Shown here in pieces: positions 49,140 to 59,132 of a stretch of 64,000 nt of DNA; within the stretch, counting starts at the first letter, position 1; every line of letters starts with the position of its first letter. The stretch is from Cephalopachus bancanus (taxonomy: Eukaryota > Chordata > Mammalia > Primates > Tarsiidae): NCBI GenBank assembly GCA_027257055.1, contig JAPVLO010000074.1:3363001-3427000 (forward strand). The letters are read 5' to 3'. A program made the translations under genes and the position numbers. The notes beneath the pieces are model-generated. The model was not told the DNA's origin. It saw nothing but the letters and a program-made list of their open reading frames with translations, and ran no database searches.

Positions 49140-49343
49140 TTTTAAAATCTTGGGCTCTGGATTTATACCTAAATGGGCCAGAATTAACAGATGTTGATTC
49201 TGTGACTTGGGAAATTTGCTTTTCTCTTCCTGCGTCTCAGTTTCCTAATCCATGAAATTAGGATAATACCAGCAACAACTTAATTTGGTTGTTAAAAGAT
49301 AATTTTTTAAAAAACACAAGTATTTGATATGTATGGTAAGCAC
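49140..49343 (+). mobile_element. MIR SINE relic, cut by the L1 insertion site
   Basis: 'ctgtgacttgggaaatttgc' then 'gcgtctcagtttcctaatcc' and 'aattaggataataccagca' follow the MIR core order. The full-length L1 TSD begins at 49,344, so the L1 landed at or near its 3' end. Confidence 0.7.
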
Positions 49344-49359
49344 CCAAAAACATAAATTC

Positions 49360-50669
49360 AGTGGAGCTTAAGATGGTGATCGGACAAGTTGGACTGAGAG
49401 TCTCTGCAAAAGCAAGTGTCCATAAAGACTCTCTGCGTGAATAGGCACGCACTGGTGGGAGAGTGAAAGTCTGTCTGAGGGGAGACTGGGATACAAGCAC
49501 CCAGCCCTGCCTCTCAGGGTGACTGTGAGCCTCCACTGCCCTGAGATAGGAGCTCTGGTGCGCACAAGATCGTCTGCTGCGCGTGGGACTCCAGAGAAGA
49601 ACCTGCAGAATCCAGCTGATTCTCATTGACTGACGCCTGGCCCACACCATCACCTGCTATAGCAGATCAGCTGGAGCCCCGGATCTGATAGGTGGGGAGA
49701 GAGAAGTGGGGAGAGCTGGAGAAGCGTCCCATGCCTGGTGAGGAGATGCCTACTGAAGCCATTTTCTCTGTCCCGGGACCAGGCAGAGACATGAATTGCC
49801 CACGCCCTGGTCCGCCCATCTTCGCCCAGCCATCAACTTGGGACCCAAGGTAATCTCATCAAACTGGGAGAGACAGAAGCCCCTCCCCCATGCTGGATCA
49901 GACACAGAAAGGTCTGATCTGAGTGGCAGACTCCACAGGGAGCAAGCCAGGTGAGTCCGGATCTGATCCACCCTCCTTCCAAAGTAGACGTGGGACATCG
50001 GACTCAAGCTGTGAGCAACCATGTCTGCCTGCGGTGAGAGCAGAGAGGAGGGGCTGGAGACCAACACTGAAAGAGCGTGGGACTTAGAGGAATGATCTCG
50101 GAGTGAGTTTGGATCCTTGTTTTTATTTATTTTTATTTTTTTCTGTTTGTTCTGCTCATTTGTGTTTGTTTTTTTTCTGTTGTTGTTTCATTTTTGTATT
50201 CTCTTTCTGTTTTTTGATAACGCTTTCATACTTGCTTTGTTTCTGTTATTTTACTGATTTTTTTTTCTCTATCCTTTAGTTCCTGCTTGTTTATGGAAAG
50301 AATACATCAACAGGCAAGTTTTTGTTGGACTGTGTTTTTATGATTATCTGTATGTTTTAGTTGTTTAAAAATCTTTTCTGACTTTGTGTCTCTTTTAATT
50401 TGTTAGTTGGTACATCTGTCTGTTTTCCCTCTTACTCTCCTCTCTCTCCACCTTCCTTTTGCCCCCCTCCTTCCTTTTTCCATTATTTTCCAAATTTCTT
50501 TCCTCATTTTGCTTCCAGGGAACAAACCTATACCCCCACTGCATGAACAGATTGTAAGTCAGAAGGAAGTGGGTTCCAGGGTGCCAAAAAAAAGTAAAAG
50601 CAACCTCGCCATTCCTGAACAACAGAATTAAAGAGCGGGGGGAGGTGGGAGGGAGGAAAATCTACACAA
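49360..50669 (+). promoter_or_regulatory. L1 5'UTR with internal promoter
   Basis: A GC-rich first 700 bp with CpGs (49,360-50,090) is followed by a T-rich section (50,100-50,470) and a purine-rich end (50,560-50,669). A decayed YY1-like site 'aagatggtg' (CAAGATGGC in the other copy) lies at 49,370-49,378, +11 from the inferred 5' end. Minus-strand open frames of up to 131 residues here are by-products of composition; none has a recognised domain. Confidence 0.85.
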
Positions 50670-51856
50670 ATGAAGAAAAAACAAAAGAAGAATATGGGTC
50701 TCACACAGACCCCTGGGAAGTCAAATACTGAGAAAACAGACTTTGGAACGCAAACAATGAAGAGCCCCCAGAATGACTGGTCTCAAACTACAAACACAGA
50801 TATCAAGACATTAATAGAGAGATTAAAAAGACTTGACGAGAGACAAGAGGAAATTAGGAAGGAATTGATAACTGAAATAACGGTAGTAAAAAATACTGTG
50901 AATGAAATAAATAACAACACGATACGCATGGAAAGCATAATTAGCCAAGCAGAAGAAAGAATCTCAGAGCTTGAGGACCAAAATACAGAACTAACCCAAA
51001 CTATCAAAAACACAGAAAAGAAGCATTAAAAGAACAAAACCAGCCGGGCTCGGTGGCTCAGCCTGTAATCCCATGCCTTTGGGAGGCTGAGGTGAGTGGA
51101 TTGCCTGAGCCTGCGGGTTCGAGACCCGCCTGGGCAGCAAGACCTCATCTCTACAATAAATCAAAAAATTAGCCGGGCGTGGTAGCGCGCGCCTGTAATT
51201 CCGGCTACTCGGAAGGCTGAGGCGGAAGGATTGCCGGAGCCCAGCAGGTCGAGGTTGTGGTGGCCGGGAGCGGCCACTGCACTCCAGTCTGGGCTACTGA
51301 GTGAGACTCCAACTCAAAAAAAAAAAAGAACAAAACCTTCAAGAGATGAGCGATTTTTTCAGAGGCTGAACCTAAGGGGATTGGACTTCTTGAGACAGAA
51401 AGAGAGACAAAGATCACCCTGGAGCAAACATTCCATAAAATTATTCAAGAAAACTTCCCTCATCTCATCAGTGATGTGACCATTCAGACACAAGAGATTC
51501 AGAGAACCCCTGCAAGACAACAAATGAGAAGACCAACTCCTAGACACATACTAATTCAGCTAAACAAAATATGTATAAAAGAAAAACTTTCTAAAGGCAG
51601 TGAGAGAAAAAGGTCAGAATACCTACTTGGAAGACCAATTAGAATAGCAGCAGATTTATCTACAGAAACCCTTAAGGATAGGAGAGCTCAGAGCCCAATC
51701 TTCAAAGTTCTCAAATATAAACAATTTCAACGAAGAATAACCTACCCAGCTAAGCTAAACTTCATCAGTGAAGGAGAATTAACGTCTTTCCCAGACATTC
51801 AATCCCTAAGAACTTATGCTGCCTCTAGACCAGCTAGCTCTACAAGAAACACTTAG
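50670..51856 (+). pseudogene. L1 ORF1 relic, split by Alu and frameshifts
   Basis: The first 119 residues (50,670-51,029) begin 'MKKKQKKNMGLTQTPGKS' and include a long coiled coil with heptads from about residue 45 to 115 ('LIERLKRLDERQEE', 'AEERISELEDQNTEL'). The Alu at 51,042-51,323 follows. The RNA-binding and C-terminal regions resume after it in other frames: 51,476-51,856 carries 'RRPTPRHILIQL', 'IRIAADLSTETLKDRR', 'IFKVLKYKQFQRRITYPAKL' and 'GELTSFPDIQSL', which parallel the RRM/CTD of L1 ORF1p. Not translatable as one protein. Confidence 0.92.
51042..51323 (+). mobile_element. Young Alu inserted in L1 ORF1
   Basis: Complete two-arm Alu with TSD 'aaaagaacaaaacc' at 51,028-51,041 and 51,324-51,337. 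B-box 'gggttcgagacccgc' at 51,115-51,129. Same orientation as the host L1. Low divergence from other young copies. Confidence 0.97.
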
Positions 51857-52011
51857 GAAAGTATTAAACACAGAAGAAAAGGAATAAAGAAAGACAACAT
51901 TCTTCACATGGGTGCAGGAAAAAGATTGAAAACACACATGAATCAACCAAAAATCAAAAGAAAGACAACAAACAAACAGTAACAAAAACAACTATATAAG
52001 AACCTCATGTT

Positions 52012-55000
52012 AGGGATAAACTCTCACATTTCAATAATTAGCCTGAATGTGAATGGACTAAATGCACCACTGAAAAGGCATAGAGTGACAAAATGAATAA
52101 AATATCAAGAGGCAGCAATACATTGTCTCTAAGAGACTCATATCACCAGAAAGGACACTTGCAGATTGAAGATTCAAAGTAAGAGGATGGGAAGCAAAAT
52201 TTCAGGTGAACAGAACACAAAGGAGAGCAGGAATTGTGATCTTAGTAACAGTCAAAATGCTTTTTTTTTTTTTTTTTTTTAGTTGGAGTCTCACTCTGTC
52301 GCCCAGACTGGAGTGCAGTGGCTGCTGCTGGCCACCGCAGCCTCGACCTGCTGGGCTCTGGTGATCCTTCTGCCTCAGCCTTCCAAGTAGCCGGAATTAC
52401 AGGTGGCGCTACCACGCCCAGATAAGTTTTTGATTTATTGTAGAGATGAGGTCTCGCTGCCCAGGCGGGTCTCGAACCCGCGGGCTCAGGCAATCCACTC
52501 ACCTCAGCCTCCCAAAGCGCGGGATTATAGGCTGAGCCTCCGAGCCAGACTCAAAATGCTCTTTAAGCTATCAAAAATTTAAAAATCTACAGTGGCCACT
52601 ATATAATGATAAAAGGTTCAATGTATCAACAAGAAATATCCATCCTAAACATATATGCACCCAACATAGGAGCACCAACATTCATAAAGCAGCTTCTAGG
52701 TAAACTTTAAAAGATATTGACTATAGCGCTATTATAACTGGGGATTTTAATACCCCACTCAAAACCCTAGACAGATTATCAAGACAAAAAATCAGCAAGG
52801 TGATCCAGAATGTGACTCTTGACCAAATAGACTTAATTGATACCTACAGAACACTCCACCCAACAACCACAGAATATACATTCTACTCATCACCATATGG
52901 AATGTACCCTAAGATTGACCACATCCTTGGGCATAAATCAAGCATAAACACATTTCATAATATTGAAATTCTGCCATGCACTTTCTCAGACTACAGAGGA
53001 ATAATAATACATATCAACTCCAACAAAGTTCCTCCCAAACCCACTAACAGCATGATGCTAAGCAACTCCTGGGTCAACATTGAAATCAAAACGGAGATTA
53101 AAAGATACCTGAAAACAAGTGAAAATGAAGAAACATCTTACCAAAACCTCTGAGATGCCATGAAATCAGTAGTAAGCGGGGAATTCATATCTCTACCAAC
53201 ACACATGAGAAAATAGAAAGATCACAAGTTACCAGCCTAACAAGTCACCTAAGGAAGCTGGAAAAGCAAAAGCACCAAAATCCTTACTTCAGCAGAAGAA
53301 TCCAGATCACCAAAATAAAAGCCCAAATCCGGGACATAGAACAAAAAGATAATACAAAAAAATCAGTGAAACAAAAAGCTGGTTCTTTCAAAGGATAAAC
53401 AATATTGATGACCCACTTGCTAGACTGACCAAGAAAAAGAGAGAAAAAGCCCAAATAAACTCAATAAGAAACACAAAAGATGAAGTCACAACTGACCCTG
53501 AAGAAATATTATCAGAGACTACTATGTACCCTTGTATGGAAAAAAACTTGAAAACCTAAAGGAAATGGAGGGCTTTCTGACATCACACAACCTCCCCAGT
53601 TTGGACCAAGAAGAAATCGAGACCATCAATAGACAAATAACAATCCAGGAAATCGAAGATGTCATAAGAAAATTACCAACAAAAAAAAGCCCTAGACCTG
53701 ATGGCTTGCCAGCAGAATTCTACAAAACATACAAGGAGGTACTGATACCAATTTTATTGAAATTATTCCAGGTGTGTGAGAAAGATGTAACTCTCCCCAA
53801 ATCATTTTATGAAGTTAACATAACATTGATAAACAAGCCAGGTAAAGATTCAACAAAGTAAGAGAACTACAGGCCAATATCCTGGATGAACATAGACGCT
53901 AAAATACTCAACAGGATCCTAGCAAACCAGATTCAACAACACAAATCAAAAATCATCCATCACGACCAAGCAGACTTCATCTCTGGGATGAAAGGCTGGT
54001 TCAACATTCATAAGACGAAAAAAGGAATTAAATACACCAACAGATGTAAAAACAAAAACCACATGATTATGTCATTAGATGCAGAAAAAGCTTTTGATTA
54101 AAATCCAGCACCCCTTCTTGATAAAAACCCTCAAATCTAGACATAGATGGAACATACCTCAAAGAAGTAAGAGCCATCTATGAGAAACCCACAGCCAGCA
54201 TATTGCTAAACAGACTGAAATTGGAACCATTTCTCCTGAAACCTGGAACAAAGCAAGGATGCCCACTCTCACCCCTCCTGTTCAACATAGTTTTTGAAGT
54301 CCTAGCTAGAGAAATCAGAGAAGAGAAGGCAAACAGGGGTATCCAAATAGGAAAAGAGGAAATCAAGTTATCCCTGTCTGCAGATGACATGATTCTATAC
54401 CTTGAAAACACAAGATAATCTGTCAAAAATCTCCTTGCACTGATAAAGGACTTTGGCAAAGTCTCAGGGTATAAAATAAATGTGCAAAAGACAATCGCAT
54501 TTCTATACACCAATAATAAACAAACAGAACCCCAAATAAAAAGCACAATCCCATTCACAATAGCCACAAAAAATGAAATATCTTGGCATCTTCCTAACCA
54601 GAGACATGAAAGACCTTTACAATGAAAATTACAAACCACTCTCAAAGAAATCAAAGATGACAGAAATAAGTGGGAAAATAGCCCATGCTCATGGATCAGA
54701 AGAATCAACATTGTTAAGGTGTCCATCCTACCTAAGGCAATCTACAGATTTAGCGCAATACTCATCAAATTACCAGCAACGTTCTTTTCAGACCTGGAAA
54801 AAAATACAGGAATTCATATGTAAACATAAACCATCAAGAATAGCCAAAGCAAATTCTCAGCAAAAAAACACAAAGCAGGAGGTATCACACTCCCAGACTT
54901 TAAACTTTATTATAAAGCTGCAATAATCAAAATAGCCAAGGACAGGCATAGAGACCAATGGAATACAATTGAGATTCCAGAAGCAAAACCTCAATTTCTC

Positions 55001-56028
55001 AACCAACTTATCTTCGACAAAGCCTCCATGACAAACCACTGGGGAGAGGAGAACCTATTCAGTAAATGATGCTGGGAAAACTGGCTGACCACATGCAGAA
55101 GATTGAAACAGAACCCTTACCTATCTCCATACACAAAAATCAACTCTAAATGGATCAGAGACCTAAATGTAAAACCTCAAACCGAAAGGACTTTAGAAAA
55201 TGCAGGACACAACCTTATGGCAATTGATACTGGCAACCAATTCCTGATCAAAACCCCAAATGCCCATGCCATAAGAGATAAGATAGACAAGTGGGACCAT
55301 ATCAAAGTGACAAGCTTCGACAAAGCCAAAGAAACTATCAAGAGAGAAGGTAGACAGCCCACAGACTGGGAAAAAATATTTTCCAACAGTATGTCTGACA
55401 AAGACCTAACATCTTCGATCTACAAGAAACTCAAATGTGCTGAAAAGAAAAAACAAACAGCCCCATTACAAAGTGGGCAAAGGACGTGAATAGACAGTTC
55501 CCAAAAGAAGACATACAAGCAACCAACAGGTACATGAAAAAATGTTCAACCTCTCTAATCATCAAAGAAATGCAAATTAAAACTACACTGAGATACCACC
55601 TAACTTCAGTCAGAATGGTCATCATCAATAACTCAAAAAATAACAAATGCTGGAGAGGATGTGGCAAAAAGGGAACACTTCCACACTGTTGGTGGGAGTG
55701 TAAACTAGTACAGCCTCTGTGGAAAACAGTGTGGCACTTCCTAAATGTTCTAAAACTTGACCTTCCATATGATCCTGCAATTTTCCTACTGGAAACATAC
55801 CCAGAAGAACGCAAATCACTCTATAAAAATGATTCCTACACATGTATGTTTATCGCAGCATTGTTCACAATAGCAAGAACATGGAACCAACCGTGCTGCC
55901 CATCAAAAGAGGACTGGATAAAAAATGTGGTACATATATGCAATGGAATATTACGCTGCCATAAAGAAGAACAAAATCATGAACTTTGCAGCAACCTGAA
56001 TGGACTTAGAGTCTATAATAATGAGTGA
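52012..56028 (+). pseudogene. L1 ORF2 relic (endonuclease, reverse transcriptase, C-terminal domain)
   Basis: Endonuclease, interrupted by an Alu: 52,800-53,153 has 'YPKIDHILGHK' and 'SDYRGI'. The usual L1 motif is SDH, and the active-site His is Tyr here (52,992-52,994). Reverse transcriptase: 53,532-53,861 has '[15 protein letters not shown]'; 53,886-54,101 ends '[10 protein letters not shown]'; 54,203-54,418 has '[17 protein letters not shown]' and '[10 protein letters not shown]', so the FADD active site is SADD (54,377-54,388), both Asp kept. C-terminal: 55,103-55,489 and 55,486-56,028 with the Cys/His/Trp-rich '[18 protein letters not shown]'. It is broken into at least six frames. Confidence 0.93.
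52262..52550 (-). mobile_element. Young Alu inserted in L1 ORF2, minus strand
   Basis: Complete Alu in reverse orientation with a T21 run, flanked by 'tcaaaatgct' at 52,252-52,261 and 52,551-52,560. Its left-arm start is 'gagcctccgagccagac'. It is inverted relative to the Alu 940 bp upstream in the same L1. Confidence 0.96.
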
Positions 56029-56306
56029 TCTTTCACAGAAACAAAGAACTGAGTATCACATGCTCTCACTCATAAGTGGACCTTGAACAACTATTGCAAT
56101 ACCATAAGAAAAGGAGTTACAGTAGTGGGAAACTGAGGGGGCATCGGGGGGCGGGAGGTGGGATTGGCAGTAATGGGAACCTGCCTGGGGAAGGGACCTC
56201 ATCAACAAGGGTGCCTGCACAATGAATCTTTGTATACATAACCCTGAATTGTATCCCACAATTTTAAAATAAAAAAAATTAAAATCAAAACCAAAAACAT
56301 AAACTC

Positions 56307-58439
56307 CACTTAAGTATATAGGAAGAAACATACTGATTAAGTCCCTAAATCTGTAGGCCCATTTTAATTCTGATAAACAAAGGAACTTTGTTCTGTGCAC
56401 TTACCTTAAGTTTTAATCTTTCTATTCACTTCTATAATCAGTTTGTATTTGTTTGCCCTTCATCCTGCACACCCAAGAACCAGCAAAATAAAAAAATAAA
56501 AAGCCAAAATAGCCTCAATAAATCCAAATGGCTTATTAAAATTGAGATAGTAGAAAATACACATTTTTTGTCAACATGCCATTCAATCAAACCATCATAG
56601 TGTTTTTTAAGAAAACATGCCATTCAATCAAACCATCATAGTGTTTTTTAAGAAAATGAAACACACGCATTTTTTCCCTGGCAATCAATTAAATTGACTC
56701 CTTGACCTAATGTAAACAATGATGAAGCATACATTTTTAAAACAAATTTTTTTAATTAAAAATGACTCAAAAATGCTTTAAAGATAAATCTATTTGCATT
56801 TTTGCTAAATAACAATACATTCCTTAAAATTTATATGTGAAAATAATAAAAATAAAGTTATGTGAGATATTTAAAATTATAATATTTGCTATTCAGTTGT
56901 TTCATTAAAGTCATCCATATGATTTAATGTAGTAACTTTGGAAAATCACTATACTTTCTACAGACGATAATTTGATACAAGTGGATCATGAACACTGTTA
57001 TTTTGAATGTTTTTCAAAGATTCTATCTTTATAAATAAAAATAGAGAATAATTATCTGCTAGTTTACTTTGCCAATAAACATCTCTGTTTTGACGCAATC
57101 CACAGTCTTTCTTGAATGCACCTAAATTATTAAACTTTTCTGTCTGTAGAGACTGGAGATTTCCCTATTTACTAAAATTATGAAACCAAAATTTTCTTTT
57201 TTGTATCTTCCTCTCCTCCCACTCTCCATAATTTTTTTCATCTTCCTTGTCCTCCCTCTCCTCATCTTCATTTTTCTCTTGAAAATATTGTTGATAAGAA
57301 ACATGGCCACCTCATAACTCAGATACAGGTTAATATCTATTTATTAAAGGGAAAATTAATTTCATTAAATTGCACTCAAGTCTCTTCATATTTTGTGAGA
57401 CAAAGGTAGAAGTTTGTCAAACGCTTGTGCAGTTGGGTCTAAGTGAACATTGATTGCAAATAAAGTGGTGAAACCTGAAGACCACATATTAGAGTTCATC
57501 TGCACATCTATGTCACTGAACCTTAGGAAGTAATTTAATGGCAATATGCCAATGGTGGCAGATAATTGAATTACAGTGACCTGGGTTTTCATATGAACAG
57601 TGAAGAAACTGCAGTGGGAACCAGGACAATTGAGCATATAAATAATAGGATCTGTTTGACCTTAAATAAATTTTTCTTTCTCAGTTTCCTCAAGTGTAAT
57701 ACGGCAATAAAAACTTGTGAGCGTCTGTTTACAGAGGAACAGGGATATATTTGGAGAACGTTATTTTTCAGTGACATACCGGGTTTATAACTCATATTAT
57801 CTGGTTTATTAGATCTTCATTACATGTGAGGTAAAAAGAAAAAAAAAATCAATCCTTAATCGAACACCTGTGAATAAGTTTAGAGTTCTAGATCAGTATA
57901 CAGGGACTATAAGGTAAAAAGAAAATGAAGATATCAAAATAGCTTTATCTCCACTCCTTTTGTAACCCACATAAAGTACACGCTAGTAGACACTGGAGTT
58001 CGGGGGCGGGGGGGAAATCTGTGCTTGAAATGTTAAATCACAAACCAGTCAGTTAATTTTCCCCAAATGATCTATGTCTTCTTAATTAAAAATATTCTCT
58101 AATTAAGATAATTTCTCTGTTTCTACTTTAAAAACACTAAAGAAGATAAATAGACCAAAGGGGGTAGTGCTGTTTCCAAGGTACAACAATTTCCGTTTAA
58201 TTTCTCATTAACTCTTTTTAAAAGAACATATGTTTCTACTTCACTCTTCCAACCATCTTTCTATTTTCTATTCTGCAGTTACTATGTTTAAAATGCCTTT
58301 TTTCTAAAAACAAAAGCGAAAATTCAAAGAAAAATGATCACTCCTAAAAGCCAAGAGAAAAGCACAGCAAGGTTATGATGAGCCTAAACTCACATCAGGG
58401 TAGAGTAATTATGATAATATAGCACTTTGGCAGCAGGGT
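56307..58439. other. AT-rich non-coding stretch
   Basis: No gene recognised. About 57,640-57,720 resembles a MIR core ('ttctcagtttcctcaagtgt'). A 41-bp tandem duplication is listed separately. Confidence 0.45.
56575..56656 (+). repeat. 41-bp perfect tandem duplication
   Basis: The unit beginning 'catgccattcaatcaaacc' and ending 'tttttaagaaaa' occurs twice with no mismatch (56,575-56,615 and 56,616-56,656). Identity implies a recent event or an assembly artefact. Confidence 0.95.
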
Positions 58440-58770
58440 AATGGACTGAATATGCCCCTCCCAAATTTGTATGTTGCGGCCCTAACCCCCGATGTGATGG
58501 CATTTTGAAGTGGGGTCTTTATGTGATAGAGTTAGCTGAGTCCGTCGAGGGGTGGGTCCCTCATAATGGGATGAGTACCCTTAAAAGAAGAGACACCAGA
58601 GAATTTGTTCTCTCTCCTTTTTCCGTGTGAAGACACAGTGAGAAAGTGACCATCTGCAAGCCAGAAAGAGTGTTCTCACCAGACATAGATCATGTTGGTG
58701 TTTTAATCTTGGACTCATGCCTCCACAACAGGAGTAAATCAATGTCTGTAGTTTAAGCTATTCAATCTAT
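58440..58770 (+). mobile_element. MLT1-type LTR (ERVL-MaLR), solo
   Basis: The order 'aatggactgaatatgcccct', 'aaatttgtatgttgcggccc', 'tgatggcattttgaagtggg', 'gaagacacagtgagaaagtg', 'ctcaccagacatagatcatg', 'atcttggactcatgcctcca' and 'ctatagtattttgtatgatg' follows the MLT1A-like LTR consensus. No retroviral genes flank it. Confidence 0.8.
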
Positions 58771-58833
58771 AGTATTTTGTATGATGGCCCAAGCCTTATC
58801 TTCACATTCCCACCCCAATATAGTCTTACTTTT

Positions 58834-59119
58834 TTTTTTTTTTGGAGGTGCAGTCTCTCACTCTGTCGCTCAGACTGGAGTGCAGTGGCCGCTCCCGGCC
58901 AACGCAGCCTCGACCTGCTGGGCTCCGGCGATCCTTCCGCCTCAGCCTTCCCAGTAGCAGGAATTACAGGCATGCGCTACCACGCCCGGCTGATTTTTTT
59001 ATTTATTGTAGAGATGAGGTCTCGCTGGCCAGGCGGGTCTCGAACCCACGGGCTCAGGCAATCCACTCATCTCAGCCTCTCAAAGGCGCGGGATTACAGG
59101 CTGAGCCACCGAGCCCGGC
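58834..59119 (-). mobile_element. Young Alu, minus strand
   Basis: Complete Alu with poly(T) start. TSD 'tagtcttactttt' at 58,821-58,833 and 59,120-59,132. The reverse B-box 'gcgggtctcgaaccca' lies at 59,033-59,048. Open frames of 124 and 98 residues across it are Alu translations, a known false-gene source. Confidence 0.97.
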
Positions 59120-59132
59120 TAGTCTTACTTTT

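Larger units (their letters stand above)
49344..56306 (+). mobile_element. Full-length L1 retrotransposon with 16-bp TSD, carrying two nested Alus
   Basis: The TSD 'ccaaaaacataaattc' / 'ccaaaaacataaactc' lies at 49,344-49,359 and 56,291-56,306, so the L1 runs 49,360-56,290, about 6.36 kb without its two Alus. Parts in order: 5'UTR to 50,669, ORF1 50,670 to about 51,860, ORF2 about 52,012-56,028, 3'UTR and an AATAAA at 56,268-56,273 with A-rich end. Alus interrupt ORF1 (51,042-51,323) and the endonuclease part of ORF2 (52,262-52,550). Stops, frameshifts and active-site changes make it dead, so it is a fossil of a complete insertion. It served here as the reference for judging the other L1 pieces. 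Confidence 0.95.

Noticed and set aside
49258..50067. Minus-strand open frames of 105-131 residues
   Set aside because: They lie opposite the L1 5'UTR, with no known domain and no splice or start context.
54178..54726. 182-residue open frame, the longest on the minus strand
   Set aside because: It is the antisense of L1 ORF2, and has no independent motif; compositional artefact.
55486..56028. 180-residue open frame on the plus strand
   Set aside because: This is the C-terminal part of L1 ORF2, not a separate gene.
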